A stretch of 64,000 nt of DNA from Spirosoma sp. SC4-14 (GCF_037201965.1 NZ_CP147518.1:2541001-2605000); one strand, 5' to 3'; shown: positions 50,948 through 60,045, counted from the stretch's first letter. A program made the numbers and translations. Notes: generated by a model not told the origin, from the sequence alone.

Positions 50948-52183
50948 TCAGTGAAAGAAGAAATAACCGAGGGCGATACCAGCAACAACACCCACAAAAT
51001 CGGCAAAGAGCCCATAGGGAATGGCGTGTCGGGAGTTTCGAATACCAACGGAGCCAAAGTAAAGCGCAACGATGTAGAAGGTGGTATCGGCCGAACCCTG
51101 AAAAATACAGACCAGACGACCAACAAATGAATCCGGCCCGAATTGTTTCATGGCATCGATCATCAACGCCCGCGCACCAGAACCGCTCAGAGGCTTCATC
51201 AGGGCAACCGGTAGCGCGTCGGTAAAATCGGTATTGATGCCGGTTTGTGAGAACAGATACCGAAGGCTATCGACGAGGTAATCCATTGCTCCCGAATTTC
51301 TGAAAGCGCCAATAGCCACGAGCATACCAACCAGATAAGGGATAATTTTGACGGTAGTTTCGAAGCCTCCTTTGGCTCCTTCGATGAACGTTTCAAAAAT
51401 CGGGACTTTTTTGCGGATGGCACCCAGCAGAAATGCAACAACAATAGTTAACAGAACCACATTACCAAAGACCTTCGAGAAAGTTTCAATTTCATCTTTA
51501 GGCCGACCTGCCAGCAACCACAATGCCACGCCAATAAAGGCTGTAATGCCGCCCAGCCAACCCATTACGGTACTATTGAGGAGGTTAATACGTTGCTTGA
51601 TCGCTACGGCTATCAATGCCACCACTGTGGTAACATACGTGCCAACTACGCACGGAATAAACACATCGGAAGGGTCCTGGGCTCCCAGAATAGCCCGTTG
51701 CGCCATAATGCTGAGCGGAATGATCTGGAGCCCCGACGTATGTAGCACCAGAAACATGATCTGAGCATTGGAGGCTGTGTCTTTGCTGGGGTTCAGTTCC
51801 TGCAAACTCGCCATTGCTTTCAGGCCGAAGGGGGTGGCTGCATTGTCGAGACCGAGCATATTAGCCGAAAAGTTCATGATCATCTGGCCGTTGGCCGGGT
51901 GGTCTTTCGGGACTTCGGGAAAGAGTTTATGGAAAAACGGCCCGATGATACGAGCCAGCAGGTTGATAGCACCGGCCTTTTCGCCAATGTTGAGTAACCC
52001 CAGAAAAAACGTCATGACACCCGCCAGCGGTAGCGCAATGTCCATAACGGCAACTTTAGAGGAGTCGAATAAGCCTTCGACAATAATTTTGAAAATTTCG
52101 GTGTCGCCCAGAAAAATCAGTTTGGCCAGCGCTACCAGAAAGGCAATTACAAAAAAAGCAACCCAGATATAGTTTAATGCCAT
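50948..52183 (-). CDS. SpmA/SpmB fusion, nucleoside-recognition (Gate) domain membrane protein
   Basis: 411 residues with two Gate domains in one chain. The first half is SpmA-like (MALNYIWVAFFVIAFLVALA, VMDIALPLAGVMTFFLGLLN, NFSANMLGLDNAATPFGLKA). The second half is SpmB-like (TTVKIIPYLVGMLVAIGAFR, VALMKPLSGSGARALMIDAM, VCIFQGSADTTFYIVALYFG). In Bacillus the two are separate and act in spore-core dehydration; Bacteroidota do not form spores, so here it is a membrane protein of unknown role, perhaps transport. The ending ADFVGVVAGIALGYFFFH is in the membrane. It is divergent from the VanX-type gene. Confidence 0.9.
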   Translation of the reverse strand: MALNYIWVAFFVIAFLVALAKLIFLGDTEIFKIIVEGLFDSSKVAVMDIALPLAGVMTFFLGLLNIGEKAGAINLLARIIGPFFHKLFPEVPKDHPANGQMIMNFSANMLGLDNAATPFGLKAMASLQELNPSKDTASNAQIMFLVLHTSGLQIIPLSIMAQRAILGAQDPSDVFIPCVVGTYVTTVVALIAVAIKQRINLLNSTVMGWLGGITAFIGVALWLLAGRPKDEIETFSKVFGNVVLLTIVVAFLLGAIRKKVPIFETFIEGAKGGFETTVKIIPYLVGMLVAIGAFRNSGAMDYLVDSLRYLFSQTGINTDFTDALPVALMKPLSGSGARALMIDAMKQFGPDSFVGRLVCIFQGSADTTFYIVALYFGSVGIRNSRHAIPYGLFADFVGVVAGIALGYFFFH

Positions 52184-52327
52184 CGTTCTATAATGAGCGA
52201 AAGGGTGAAACAGTGTCGCAACGGACGTTGAAAGAGTGATTTGGTTTTGGGACGGTGTTTAACTGAGAAATCCTGTAAGTTTACGCTATTGTCGGCCACA
52301 AATCAATTTTACACCCCTTACAATAGC

Positions 52328-53020
52328 ATGAATCGGTCTTCTTTGTCTTTTCTTTTTGTTTATTCACTTATTCACTCTTTCGCTCATTCACTCATTGCTA
52401 CCGCTCAGCCCGAGTCTGAGAAAGCGATGATTAAGCAGGGACTGGTCAATATTCAGAAGGTTGATCCGTCCATTCTGGTAGAACTCAAATATTCGACTAC
52501 CGATAACTTTGTTGGGAAAGATGTATATGGCGACCTTACCCGCGCCTATATGCAACCAATGGCTGCCCAGAAACTGGCCAGTGCCAGCAAGGCACTTCAG
52601 GCTGCTCACCCTGATTTACGATTACTGGTCTATGATGCAGCCCGACCCCGGTCGGCGCAGTGGAATTTGTGGAATGCCCTGCCCGACTTGCCAGAAAATG
52701 AACGCCAGAAATACGTAGCCGATCCACGCAAGGGGTCTATTCATAACTACGGTTGCGCGGTCGATCTGACGGTAGCCACCAAAGATGGCAAGCCGCTCGA
52801 TATGGGTACTAAATACGACTTCTTTGGCGAACTGGCTTACCCCTCGCGCGAAGACGAACTACTGAAAGCCGGTAAACTGACGCAGCAGCAAATCGACAAT
52901 CGGCATATTCTGCGGACGGCTATGCGACAGGGCGGCTTTAGCCCCATCGAATACGAGTGGTGGCATTTCAATGCATTATCCCGCGAGAAAGCTAAAATGA
53001 TGTTTCGGATCGTGGATTAA
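52328..53020 (+). CDS. D-alanyl-D-alanine dipeptidase (VanX/DdpX type, M15D)
   Basis: About 230 residues from the ATG at 52328, which opens a signal peptide (LSFLFVYSLIHSFAHSLIAT). The catalytic domain has YSTTDNFVGKDVYGDLTRAY, the substrate-binding Arg in VYDAARPRSAQWNLW, the zinc motif KGSIHNYGCAVDLTVA (SxHxxGxAxD) and the last ligand with its Glu in YEWWHFNALS. All metal-site residues are present. It hydrolyses D-Ala-D-Ala; with an export signal it should act on released cell-wall dipeptide as a nutrient rather than give vancomycin resistance, and no vanH or vanA-like gene is nearby. An upstream reading beginning at 52241 adds a non-signal stretch and is unlikely. Confidence 0.93.
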   Translation: MNRSSLSFLFVYSLIHSFAHSLIATAQPESEKAMIKQGLVNIQKVDPSILVELKYSTTDNFVGKDVYGDLTRAYMQPMAAQKLASASKALQAAHPDLRLLVYDAARPRSAQWNLWNALPDLPENERQKYVADPRKGSIHNYGCAVDLTVATKDGKPLDMGTKYDFFGELAYPSREDELLKAGKLTQQQIDNRHILRTAMRQGGFSPIEYEWWHFNALSREKAKMMFRIVD

Positions 53021-53078
53021 TTACTTATCTGCTATTATCGGGAACAATAAGCCTGAATTGTATCTGTAATAAATGGTT

Positions 53079-53106
53079 AGGTTGCTTACGTTAATGTAAG
53101 CGACCT
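53079..53106 (+). terminator. Hairpin after the dipeptidase gene
   Basis: AGGTTGCTTAC (53079-53089) pairs with GTAAGCGACCT (53096-53106) with one G-U. The T run after it is weak. Confidence 0.6.
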
Positions 53107-53320
53107 GTTATGGTTTATTGAAAATATAGGAAGGTAGAAAATGCAGCAGTATTGCTAATAAATATTGTATTAATATAGTTATAAGTAAACTATAAATAAT
53201 TAAAAGTAGTATTGATTTGGATTAAAATGATCGTAGAAACCTATTATTTAATAATCAGGAAAAACTAGGGGCCTATCTTTAACGTAGTTTTACATAAACT
53301 TAACTAATCCAATTTCCTGT
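53107..53320. other. AT-rich leader before the nuclease gene
   Basis: No gene. AT-rich, with several TATTAATA-like runs and the element TATCTTTA near 53274, one mismatch from TAnnTTTG and about 47 bases before the start. It probably carries the promoter of the 1622-residue protein. Confidence 0.4.
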
Positions 53321-56300
53321 ATGTTTCGACGTTTACGTTCGGTAAGCCAGCTATGGCTATGGCTTATGGTATTGCTGATTGCTCCGGTTGCCAGAGGGCA
53401 GGTTGTTATTAGCCAGGTGTATGGCGGTGGTGGCAACTCAAATGCTACTTATAAAAATGATTTTATTGAGTTATTTAACAGGGGTAACACTCCCGTAGTG
53501 ATTGACGGCTGGAGCGTACAGTACGCTAGTGCTACTGGCAGTAGCTGGTCTAATACAACACCCTTGAGTGGTACAATAGCGGCTGGCGGATACTTTTTAA
53601 TAAAAGAAAGTTCTGGCGGATCTAATGGGGTCGATTTGCCCACCAGTGATTTGTCAGGGAGTATCAATTTGAGTGCCTCCGCCGGGAAAGTAGCGTTGGT
53701 AAATGTTACAACGGCATTGAGTGGTACTTGTCCGACGGGAGCATCAATCATTGACTTTGTAGGATTTGGTACAACGGCTAATTGTTACGAAGGAAGCGGC
53801 TCAACGCCCGCGCCAAGTAATACAAATGCTGTTTTGCGGGCAGGCAATGGATGTACGGATACAAATGATAACTCGTCGGATTTTAGTGCAGGAACGCCTA
53901 ATCCGAGAAACTCCGCTACGGCGCTCAGCCCATGTGGCGGTAGTGTTTTAACGGCAATACCAACTTCATTAACAGGACTTACAACTACAGAGGGAACGGC
54001 TTCGGCATCACTGTCCTATACGCTGACGGGAGCCAACCTGGAGGCAAATCCGGTTTCGGTTTCGGCAACGGCTGGTATCGAATTAAGTACCGATAATGGT
54101 ACATTCCAGCCAACACTGTCCATTACGCCCTCGTCGGGGAGTGTTTCTCAGGTTATTTATGCGCGATTGAGTAGTACGGCAACGGCCGGAGTGTTTAGTG
54201 GAACAATCACTCATACGGCAAGTAGCACGCTGACAGCTTCAGTTACCGTTAGCGGGCAGGTGAACGCACCGAGCGCTCCGCTCTTATCGGCATCGCCTAC
54301 TACACTGTCGGGTTTTACGGCTACGCAGGGAACCGCTTCGGCTGAACAATCGTATACGCTGACAACGGCTAATCTTTCAGAAGATATCACTATAACCGCT
54401 CCGGCTGGTGTTGAGGTTAGCTCAACCTCGGGAAGCGGGTTTGCTTCATCAATCCTGATCCCATCAGCAACCGCATTGCCAGTTGTGTATGTTCGCCTGA
54501 CAGCAGCTACGGCTGGCATTGTCAGTGGCACTATTACCAATACATCGACGAGCCTCACGGCAACGGTGACGGTAAATGGTACTGTCAATTCGAATTCGCC
54601 TTATACGCCGATCTCCATTGCGCGGGCGGGCGTAGGAAATACCTATACGATTCAGGGGCGCGTAACGGTGACCAATCAGCTTGGCGCCCGCCAGATTTAC
54701 ATTCAGGATCAAACAGGAGGCATTGCCGTTTACAGTGGCTCGACGGGCGATGATCTGGCATCGCTGGTGCAACTGGGTGATTCGGTGCTGGCTCGTGGCC
54801 CGGTTACGGTGTACAATGGCTATCTGGAAATTACGTCGCCAGCCGCCACCAGCTTTACGGTTATTTCTGGTGTTGGTACCGTGATTCCTACGCCTATGAC
54901 GATTACACCCGATCAACTGGCCAATTATCAAGGCCAACTAGTGGCTATTGATAATGCAACGATTAGCGGATCAGACCCAACATTTTCGGGAGGGACCAGC
55001 TATACAGTAACGGCTTCTGGGCAGTCGGGTACGTTGCGCATCAGTGCCAACTCACCACTGGCAGGCGCAGGTCGTCCGAGCAATCCGGTGAGCGTAACGG
55101 GTATTTCAGACCGCTTTGTGTCGGGTGCGACCACTACAGGTACGAACGGTATGCAGCTTCAGCCCCGGATTCTGGCCGATATTCCTGGTAGTACGGCCGC
55201 GCAGGATTCATATTGCGGAGGTACAGAGTCGACAACGCTGACCCGCGGACAGACGCTCGATATTGCAGCCTGGAATATGGAGTTCTTTGGGGCCGATGGT
55301 GGGTCGATCGTTTGCCCGAACGGTACCTATACCTATGACGATATGGGCCCAACGAACGAAGATCTGCAACAGACCAATGCCACAACGGTATTGACCAAAC
55401 TGGACGCCGACATTATCTCAGTCGAAGAGGTGAGCGATATCAATCGATTCAGTGCAGCCGTAGCTGCTATTCCTGGTAGCTATAGCTATGTATGTTCCGA
55501 TAAGTTTTCGTATTTCTTTCAGGATCAGTGCGATCAGCAGGTAACGGGTGGTAAGGTGTTTGGCCCTACGTCACTGGCTCAGAAAGTTTGTGTGATCTAC
55601 AATACAGCTACCGTTACGCCGGATCTGGCCGAAACAAAAGCGCTGTTGTACAACTCGTCTGCTCTCTACACTTATCCGGGAGGCAATGGCTGGTCGTCGG
55701 GACGGTTGCCATTCATGTTCGTGGCCGATGCAACAATCAATGGGGTTACGCGTCGCATCCATGTAGTGGCGCTTCATGCCAAATCGGGGAGTGCATCGGC
55801 CGACTTCAATCGTCGGAAGCAGGATTTTGCCGATCTCAAAACCTTACTCGATACGGACTATCCGAATGCAAACATTGTTATGCTGGGCGATTACAACGAT
55901 GAGTCGACAACATCAATCTACACTGGCTCACCGGTTTCATCGTTCGATAATTTCGTGACCGATGCCACTAATTACGACGTACTGACAAAGCCGCTGGAAC
56001 AGCAGAATTGCTCGACCTTTAACTCATCGGCCAGCTTCATCGACCACATGATTGTGTCAAATGACCTACAGGCCGGTTATATCGACAACTCAGTTTCGGT
56101 TCTGCAACCGTTCAGTATTCCGAACTACGGCAACACGACATCTGACCACAATCCGATTTCGGCTCGTTTCGACCTGACGAAACTGACGGCTCCGAATACG
56201 GCTCCAACAGTTGCCAATGCCATTGCTCCCCAGTCGGCAACGGTCAATCAGGCGTTTAGCTTCACGATTCCTTCGAACACCTTTACCGATGCCGAAACAC

Positions 56301-58189
56301 CGGGTAGCCTGACCCTGACCGTAAGTAGCCTGCCTGCCGGACTGAGCTTCACGGCTCCGGCTACCATTTCGGGTACTCCCTCGACAACGGTAGGTTCGCC
56401 GTTCACGATCATGGTCACAGCGACAGATCCGGGGAGTTTATCGGTCAGCACCAGCTTCCCGTTGACGGTGAATGCCGAAGGGGTGAGCAATCCGGGCAGT
56501 TTCACCATTGCCAGCGTGACCACGGTTAACTGTGCAACCATTTCGGCGGGTGAGCGTAGCGTGACCTTTACACCAGTCTACAGCAATAGCGACAACAGTA
56601 CGATTACGTTCTCGGTCGTGAATGAGACGCTGCCCACGACCAATGCCGGACCTTACACGCTGCAACTCTACACTGATAATCCAATTATTACATTGAAAGC
56701 GGAGCAGTCGGGTACGGTAGCTATGTTCAGCTATAGTTGGCTGGCGGCTTGTAATAATCCGGGCGGAAACACGGCTCCAACGGTTGCCAATGCCATTGCT
56801 CCCCAGTCGGCAACGGTCAATCAGGCGTTTAGCTTCACGATTCCTTCGAACACCTTTACCGATGCCGAAACACCGGGTAGCCTGACCCTGACCGTAAGTA
56901 GCCTGCCTGCCGGACTGAGCTTCACGGCTCCGGCTACCATTTCGGGTACTCCCTCGACAACGGTAGGTTCGCCGTTCACGATCATGGTCACAGCGACAGA
57001 TCCGGGGAGTTTATCGGTCAGCACCAGCTTCCCGTTGACGGTGAATGCCGAAGGGGTGAGCGATCCGGGCAGTTTCACCATTGCCAGCGTGACCACGGTT
57101 AACTGTGCAACCATTTCGGCGGGTGAGCGTAGCGTGACCTTTACGCCGGTCTACAGTGGGACAACAACCTCGCCGATTACGTTCTCGGTGGTGAACGAAA
57201 TGGCGGCTACAACCAATTCTGGTCCGTATACCTTGTCGTTATACACCGATAATCCGATCATTACGCTGTGGGCCTCTCAGGATGGCAATCCGGCCATGTT
57301 CAGCTATAGTTGGCTGGCGGCTTGTAATAATCCGGGCGGAAACACGGCTCCAACGGTTGCCAATGCCATTGCTCCCCAGTCGGCAACGGTCAATCAGGCG
57401 TTTAGCTTCACGATTCCTTCGAACACCTTTACCGATGCCGAAACACCGGGTAGCCTGACCCTGGCCGTAAGTAGCCTGCCTGCTGGCCTGAGCTTTACGG
57501 CTCCGGCTACCATTTCGGGTACTCCCTCGACAACGGTAGGTTCGCCGTTCACGATCATGGTCACAGCGACAGATCCGGGGAGTTTATCGGTCAGCACCAG
57601 CTTCCCGTTGACGGTGAATGCCGAAGGGGTGAGCAATCCGGGCAGTTTCACCATTGCCAGTGTCAACACGATTTATTGTGAAACGATTTCGGCCTCTGAA
57701 CGGAACGTGACCTTTACACCGGTCTACAGCAATAGCGACAACAGTACGATTACGTTCTCGGTGGTAAATGAACGTGTGCCAACAACCGCATCGGGTCCTT
57801 ATACCCTGCGTTTGTACACCGACAATCCGACCATCACGCTGAAGGCAGAACAGTCGGGAGTAGTGGCTACGTTTAGCTACAACTGGCTGGCGGCCTGTAC
57901 GATGCCAGTGCGTCTGGGTGCGAGCGAAACTACTGAAACGTTATCGGTCGTAATACTAGGAAACCCGGTTGTAAACGAATCGGTCGACATTGAAGTACGG
58001 GGCGCAACCGGACAGACACTTCGCCTACAGGCCATCGATAGCCGGGGCCGTAGCATCAGCGAAACGTCGATTGAGCGGCCCACACTGGTCGAACGGGCTA
58101 CATTACCGTTGGGTCGGTCGAGTGGTATTTACTTCCTGCAAATCATGACCGATACCCAAAACAAAGTCATGAAGTTGATTAAGGAGTAA
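53321..58189 (+). CDS. ExeM/NucH-like extracellular nuclease with lamin-tail, Ig-like repeats and type IX sorting domain
   Basis: 1622 residues. Signal peptide (LWLWLMVLLIAPVARG); lamin-tail domain at about 27-205 (VVISQVYGGGGNSNATYKND, FIELFNRGNTPVVIDGWSVQ); two Ig-like repeats at about 210-425 (LTGLTTTEGTASASLSYTLT and its match LSGFTATQGTASAEQSYTLT); an OB-type domain at about 430-640 (TYTIQGRVTVTNQLGARQIY); endonuclease/exonuclease/phosphatase domain at about 655-955 (DIAAWNMEFFGADG, ADIISVEEVSD, VVALHAKSG, VMLGDYNDES, FIDHMIVSND, TSDHNPISARFD), all catalytic motifs present. Then three 191-residue repeats (960-1532) and a type A sorting domain that ends VMKLIKE. The LTD-OB-EEP order matches the ExeM/NucH extracellular DNases. 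Predicted to be secreted by the type IX system and to degrade extracellular DNA, e.g. for biofilm release or phosphate. Confidence 0.92.
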   Translation: MFRRLRSVSQLWLWLMVLLIAPVARGQVVISQVYGGGGNSNATYKNDFIELFNRGNTPVVIDGWSVQYASATGSSWSNTTPLSGTIAAGGYFLIKESSGGSNGVDLPTSDLSGSINLSASAGKVALVNVTTALSGTCPTGASIIDFVGFGTTANCYEGSGSTPAPSNTNAVLRAGNGCTDTNDNSSDFSAGTPNPRNSATALSPCGGSVLTAIPTSLTGLTTTEGTASASLSYTLTGANLEANPVSVSATAGIELSTDNGTFQPTLSITPSSGSVSQVIYARLSSTATAGVFSGTITHTASSTLTASVTVSGQVNAPSAPLLSASPTTLSGFTATQGTASAEQSYTLTTANLSEDITITAPAGVEVSSTSGSGFASSILIPSATALPVVYVRLTAATAGIVSGTITNTSTSLTATVTVNGTVNSNSPYTPISIARAGVGNTYTIQGRVTVTNQLGARQIYIQDQTGGIAVYSGSTGDDLASLVQLGDSVLARGPVTVYNGYLEITSPAATSFTVISGVGTVIPTPMTITPDQLANYQGQLVAIDNATISGSDPTFSGGTSYTVTASGQSGTLRISANSPLAGAGRPSNPVSVTGISDRFVSGATTTGTNGMQLQPRILADIPGSTAAQDSYCGGTESTTLTRGQTLDIAAWNMEFFGADGGSIVCPNGTYTYDDMGPTNEDLQQTNATTVLTKLDADIISVEEVSDINRFSAAVAAIPGSYSYVCSDKFSYFFQDQCDQQVTGGKVFGPTSLAQKVCVIYNTATVTPDLAETKALLYNSSALYTYPGGNGWSSGRLPFMFVADATINGVTRRIHVVALHAKSGSASADFNRRKQDFADLKTLLDTDYPNANIVMLGDYNDESTTSIYTGSPVSSFDNFVTDATNYDVLTKPLEQQNCSTFNSSASFIDHMIVSNDLQAGYIDNSVSVLQPFSIPNYGNTTSDHNPISARFDLTKLTAPNTAPTVANAIAPQSATVNQAFSFTIPSNTFTDAETPGSLTLTVSSLPAGLSFTAPATISGTPSTTVGSPFTIMVTATDPGSLSVSTSFPLTVNAEGVSNPGSFTIASVTTVNCATISAGERSVTFTPVYSNSDNSTITFSVVNETLPTTNAGPYTLQLYTDNPIITLKAEQSGTVAMFSYSWLAACNNPGGNTAPTVANAIAPQSATVNQAFSFTIPSNTFTDAETPGSLTLTVSSLPAGLSFTAPATISGTPSTTVGSPFTIMVTATDPGSLSVSTSFPLTVNAEGVSDPGSFTIASVTTVNCATISAGERSVTFTPVYSGTTTSPITFSVVNEMAATTNSGPYTLSLYTDNPIITLWASQDGNPAMFSYSWLAACNNPGGNTAPTVANAIAPQSATVNQAFSFTIPSNTFTDAETPGSLTLAVSSLPAGLSFTAPATISGTPSTTVGSPFTIMVTATDPGSLSVSTSFPLTVNAEGVSNPGSFTIASVNTIYCETISASERNVTFTPVYSNSDNSTITFSVVNERVPTTASGPYTLRLYTDNPTITLKAEQSGVVATFSYNWLAACTMPVRLGASETTETLSVVILGNPVVNESVDIEVRGATGQTLRLQAIDSRGRSISETSIERPTLVERATLPLGRSSGIYFLQIMTDTQNKVMKLIKE
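56198..57916 (+). repeat. Three 573-bp in-frame tandem repeats
   Basis: Units begin at 56198, 56771 and 57344, exactly 573 bases (191 codons) apart. In each, the first 330-370 bases are nearly identical at the DNA level, including silent positions; the third unit differs at a few. The last 200 bases of each unit have drifted: compare the part after EGVS(N/D)PGSFTIAS. Each unit encodes a putative Ig/cadherin-like domain (NTFTDAETPGSLTL, FTIMVTATDPGSLS) plus a second beta domain. Confidence 0.95.
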
Positions 58190-58197
58190 AATCTCTT

Positions 58198-58250
58198 CTT
58201 TCATAAGTCAAAAAGGTCGCTCACAAGGCGGCCTTTTTGACTTATGAAAG
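58198..58250. terminator. 23-bp hairpin between convergent nuclease and panC genes
   Basis: Arms 58198-58220 and 58228-58250 pair with one mismatch. AAAAAGG and CCTTTTT inside give T runs in both directions, so it should work as a two-way terminator. Confidence 0.88.
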
Positions 58251-58262
58251 TTTGTTGTACTA

Positions 58263-59102
58263 TCAGAACACCAGATTGTCGATCAGGCGGACCTTGCCTA
58301 AATGAGCAGCCAGGCAAATAGCGGTTTGACCCGGAGCCAGCACTTCGTCGACGGGCTGCATGGTATCGGCATTGGCGATTTCAAGATACTCTAACCGGAA
58401 ATGTGGACGGCTGTTGAAAAAGCTGTCAACGGCGGCTTTTACCTGAACTATACTTTCCCCTTCCCGAAGCAGGTCGTGAGCCATATTCAGGGCTTCGAAC
58501 AAGGCAGGAGCCTGATTGCGTTCATCGGCCGTGAGGTTACGATTTCGTGACGACATGGCCAGGCCGGCGGTTTCGCGGATAATAGGGCAACGGACAAGCT
58601 CGACGGGGAAACTCAGGTCGCGAATCAGCCGCCGGACAACCGCTACCTGTTGTAAGTCTTTCTGCCCAAAATAAGCACGATTGGGCTGGACAATGTTGAA
58701 TAGTTTGGCCACCACAAGGCCGACTCCATTAAAGTGACCTGGCCGGAAAGCGCCTTCCATCACGGTTTCCAGCTCACCAAAGTTGAGTCGAAGCGTTGGC
58801 TGTTCTGGATACATTTCGTCGACAGATGGAGCAAAAACGGCATCACAACCAACGCTTTCCAGTTGTTGACAATCGTCTTCCAGCGTACGCGGATAGCGGG
58901 CCAGATCGTCGGGATTATTGAACTGTACGGGGTTTACGAAGATGCTGGCTATAACGAGGTCATTTTCCTGCCTGGCATTTTCAACAAGTTGAAGATGACC
59001 TTTATGCAGGGCTCCCATAGTAGGCACTAACCCAATGGTATGCGTTGAACGAAGGGGCAAAAAGTACTGGCGAAGGTCGGTAATTGTAGTAAAGCGATTC
59101 AT
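58263..59102 (-). CDS. panC: Pantothenate synthetase
   Basis: Joins pantoate and beta-alanine with ATP in coenzyme A biosynthesis; cytoplasmic. 279 residues from the ATG at 59102, the normal length (about 280). Seen: the nucleotide-binding HIGH-type block LVPTMGALHKGHLQLV, ASIFVNPVQFNNPDDLARYP, the metal/pantoate region GHFNGVGLVVAKLFNIVQPN, AYFGQKDLQQ and MSSRNRNLT. A 51-codon upstream extension is open but has no family likeness and overlaps the divergent gene, so I reject it. It is divergent from the GT5-like gene, an arrangement I recall from other Bacteroidota. Confidence 0.96.
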   Translation of the reverse strand: MNRFTTITDLRQYFLPLRSTHTIGLVPTMGALHKGHLQLVENARQENDLVIASIFVNPVQFNNPDDLARYPRTLEDDCQQLESVGCDAVFAPSVDEMYPEQPTLRLNFGELETVMEGAFRPGHFNGVGLVVAKLFNIVQPNRAYFGQKDLQQVAVVRRLIRDLSFPVELVRCPIIRETAGLAMSSRNRNLTADERNQAPALFEALNMAHDLLREGESIVQVKAAVDSFFNSRPHFRLEYLEIANADTMQPVDEVLAPGQTAICLAAHLGKVRLIDNLVF

Positions 59103-59165
59103 AACTAGCGGAGGATTTTCCGGCTGCAATGATACAGGTTTGGTATCTTTTTTGGGTAAAATGTA

Positions 59166-59196
59166 TTGAAATACGGGAAAAAATTGTATAATTTTG
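59166..59196 (+). promoter_or_regulatory. Bacteroidota promoter for the GT5-like gene
   Basis: TTG at 59166-59168, a 20-base spacer, then TAATTTTG at 59189-59196, an exact TAnnTTTG. The box ends 42 bases before the ATG at 59239. Spacing and both elements fit the phylum consensus. Confidence 0.72.
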
Positions 59197-59238
59197 CAAG
59201 TTTTTTCGGAGTTTAAACAACACACCCCGCCCGTTTTT

Positions 59239-60045
59239 ATGAGCAAATTACGCATCCTTTACGTGGCCAGTGAAATCAATCCTTTCCTGAAAACGTCTGA
59301 CGTCGCCGATTTTGTCCGCAAACTGCCCCAGGCTATGCAGGAGCGAGGAATGGAGATTCGAATTTTAGTGCCACGCTTCGGGCTTATTAATGAACGCAAG
59401 AATCGGTTGCATGAAGTTGTGCGGCTATCGGGTATCAACATCGCCGTTGGTGATGAAGAAAAACCGCTGATTATTAAAGTTGCGTCGATCCCAACGGCCA
59501 AGTTGCAGGTCTATTTTATTGATAACGAGGATTATTTTCAGCGTAAGTACGTCTTCCACGATAAGGAAAACCGATTCTACGATGATAATGATGAACGGGC
59601 TATCTTCTTCTGCAAAGGAGTGCTGGAAACCGTTAAGAAATTAGGCTGGGCGCCCGATATTGTTCATTGCAACGACTGGATGACTGCCCTGATTCCATTG
59701 TACCTGAAAACGACCTATAAAAACGACCCGATGTTTAAGGACACCAAATCGGTTTTTACGGTCTATAATAACGCATTTGAGCACCGGTTTGAAGGCGACA
59801 TCATCGAAAAAGCCCGAATGATGGATATTGATGATTCGATGTTGGAAGCGCTTAAAACGGCTGATTTTCAGGGATTTATTCGAATTGGTTGCTCCTATGC
59901 CGATGCCGTCGTACGGGCAGAAGAAGAAACAAGCGATAGCCTCAATGCCATTCTGGATAATATGCCCGAGCACAAGTTCGATAGCACTGAAGATGAAGAT
60001 GTAACGGAGCGTTATTACAATCTGTACACGCAACTGGCTGGTTAA
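59239..60045 (+). CDS. Half-length glycogen/starch-synthase-like protein (GT5 N-terminal domain only)
   Basis: 268 residues from the ATG at 59239. It matches the first Rossmann domain of GT5 glycogen synthases: KLRILYVASEINPFLKTSDV, LPQAMQERGMEIRILVPRFG, YFIDNEDYFQRKYVF, ERAIFFCKGVLETVKKLGW with APDIVHCNDWMTALIPLYL, and FTVYNNAFEHRFEGD. It stops there: the C-terminal GT-B domain that binds ADP-glucose is missing. The conserved K-x-G-G-L loop is KTSDVA, so both glycines are gone while the lysine remains. It is thus unlikely to make glycogen as a classical enzyme. A good promoter and a terminator frame it as a single gene. Related short proteins beside panC are known in this phylum from memory. 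Confidence 0.9.
   Translation: MSKLRILYVASEINPFLKTSDVADFVRKLPQAMQERGMEIRILVPRFGLINERKNRLHEVVRLSGINIAVGDEEKPLIIKVASIPTAKLQVYFIDNEDYFQRKYVFHDKENRFYDDNDERAIFFCKGVLETVKKLGWAPDIVHCNDWMTALIPLYLKTTYKNDPMFKDTKSVFTVYNNAFEHRFEGDIIEKARMMDIDDSMLEALKTADFQGFIRIGCSYADAVVRAEEETSDSLNAILDNMPEHKFDSTEDEDVTERYYNLYTQLAG

Noticed and set aside
52328-53020. VanX-type gene as vancomycin resistance
   Set aside because: There is no vanA/vanH-like ligase or dehydrogenase nearby, and the protein has an export signal; a nutritional role is more likely.
56198-57916. Repeat array as a possible CRISPR
   Set aside because: Units are 573 bases, in frame and coding for beta-sandwich domains; there are no short repeats with unique spacers and no cas gene.
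59103-59255. 51-codon N-terminal extension of panC
   Set aside because: It has no family likeness and lies over the promoter and start of the divergent gene; the product from 59102 has normal length.
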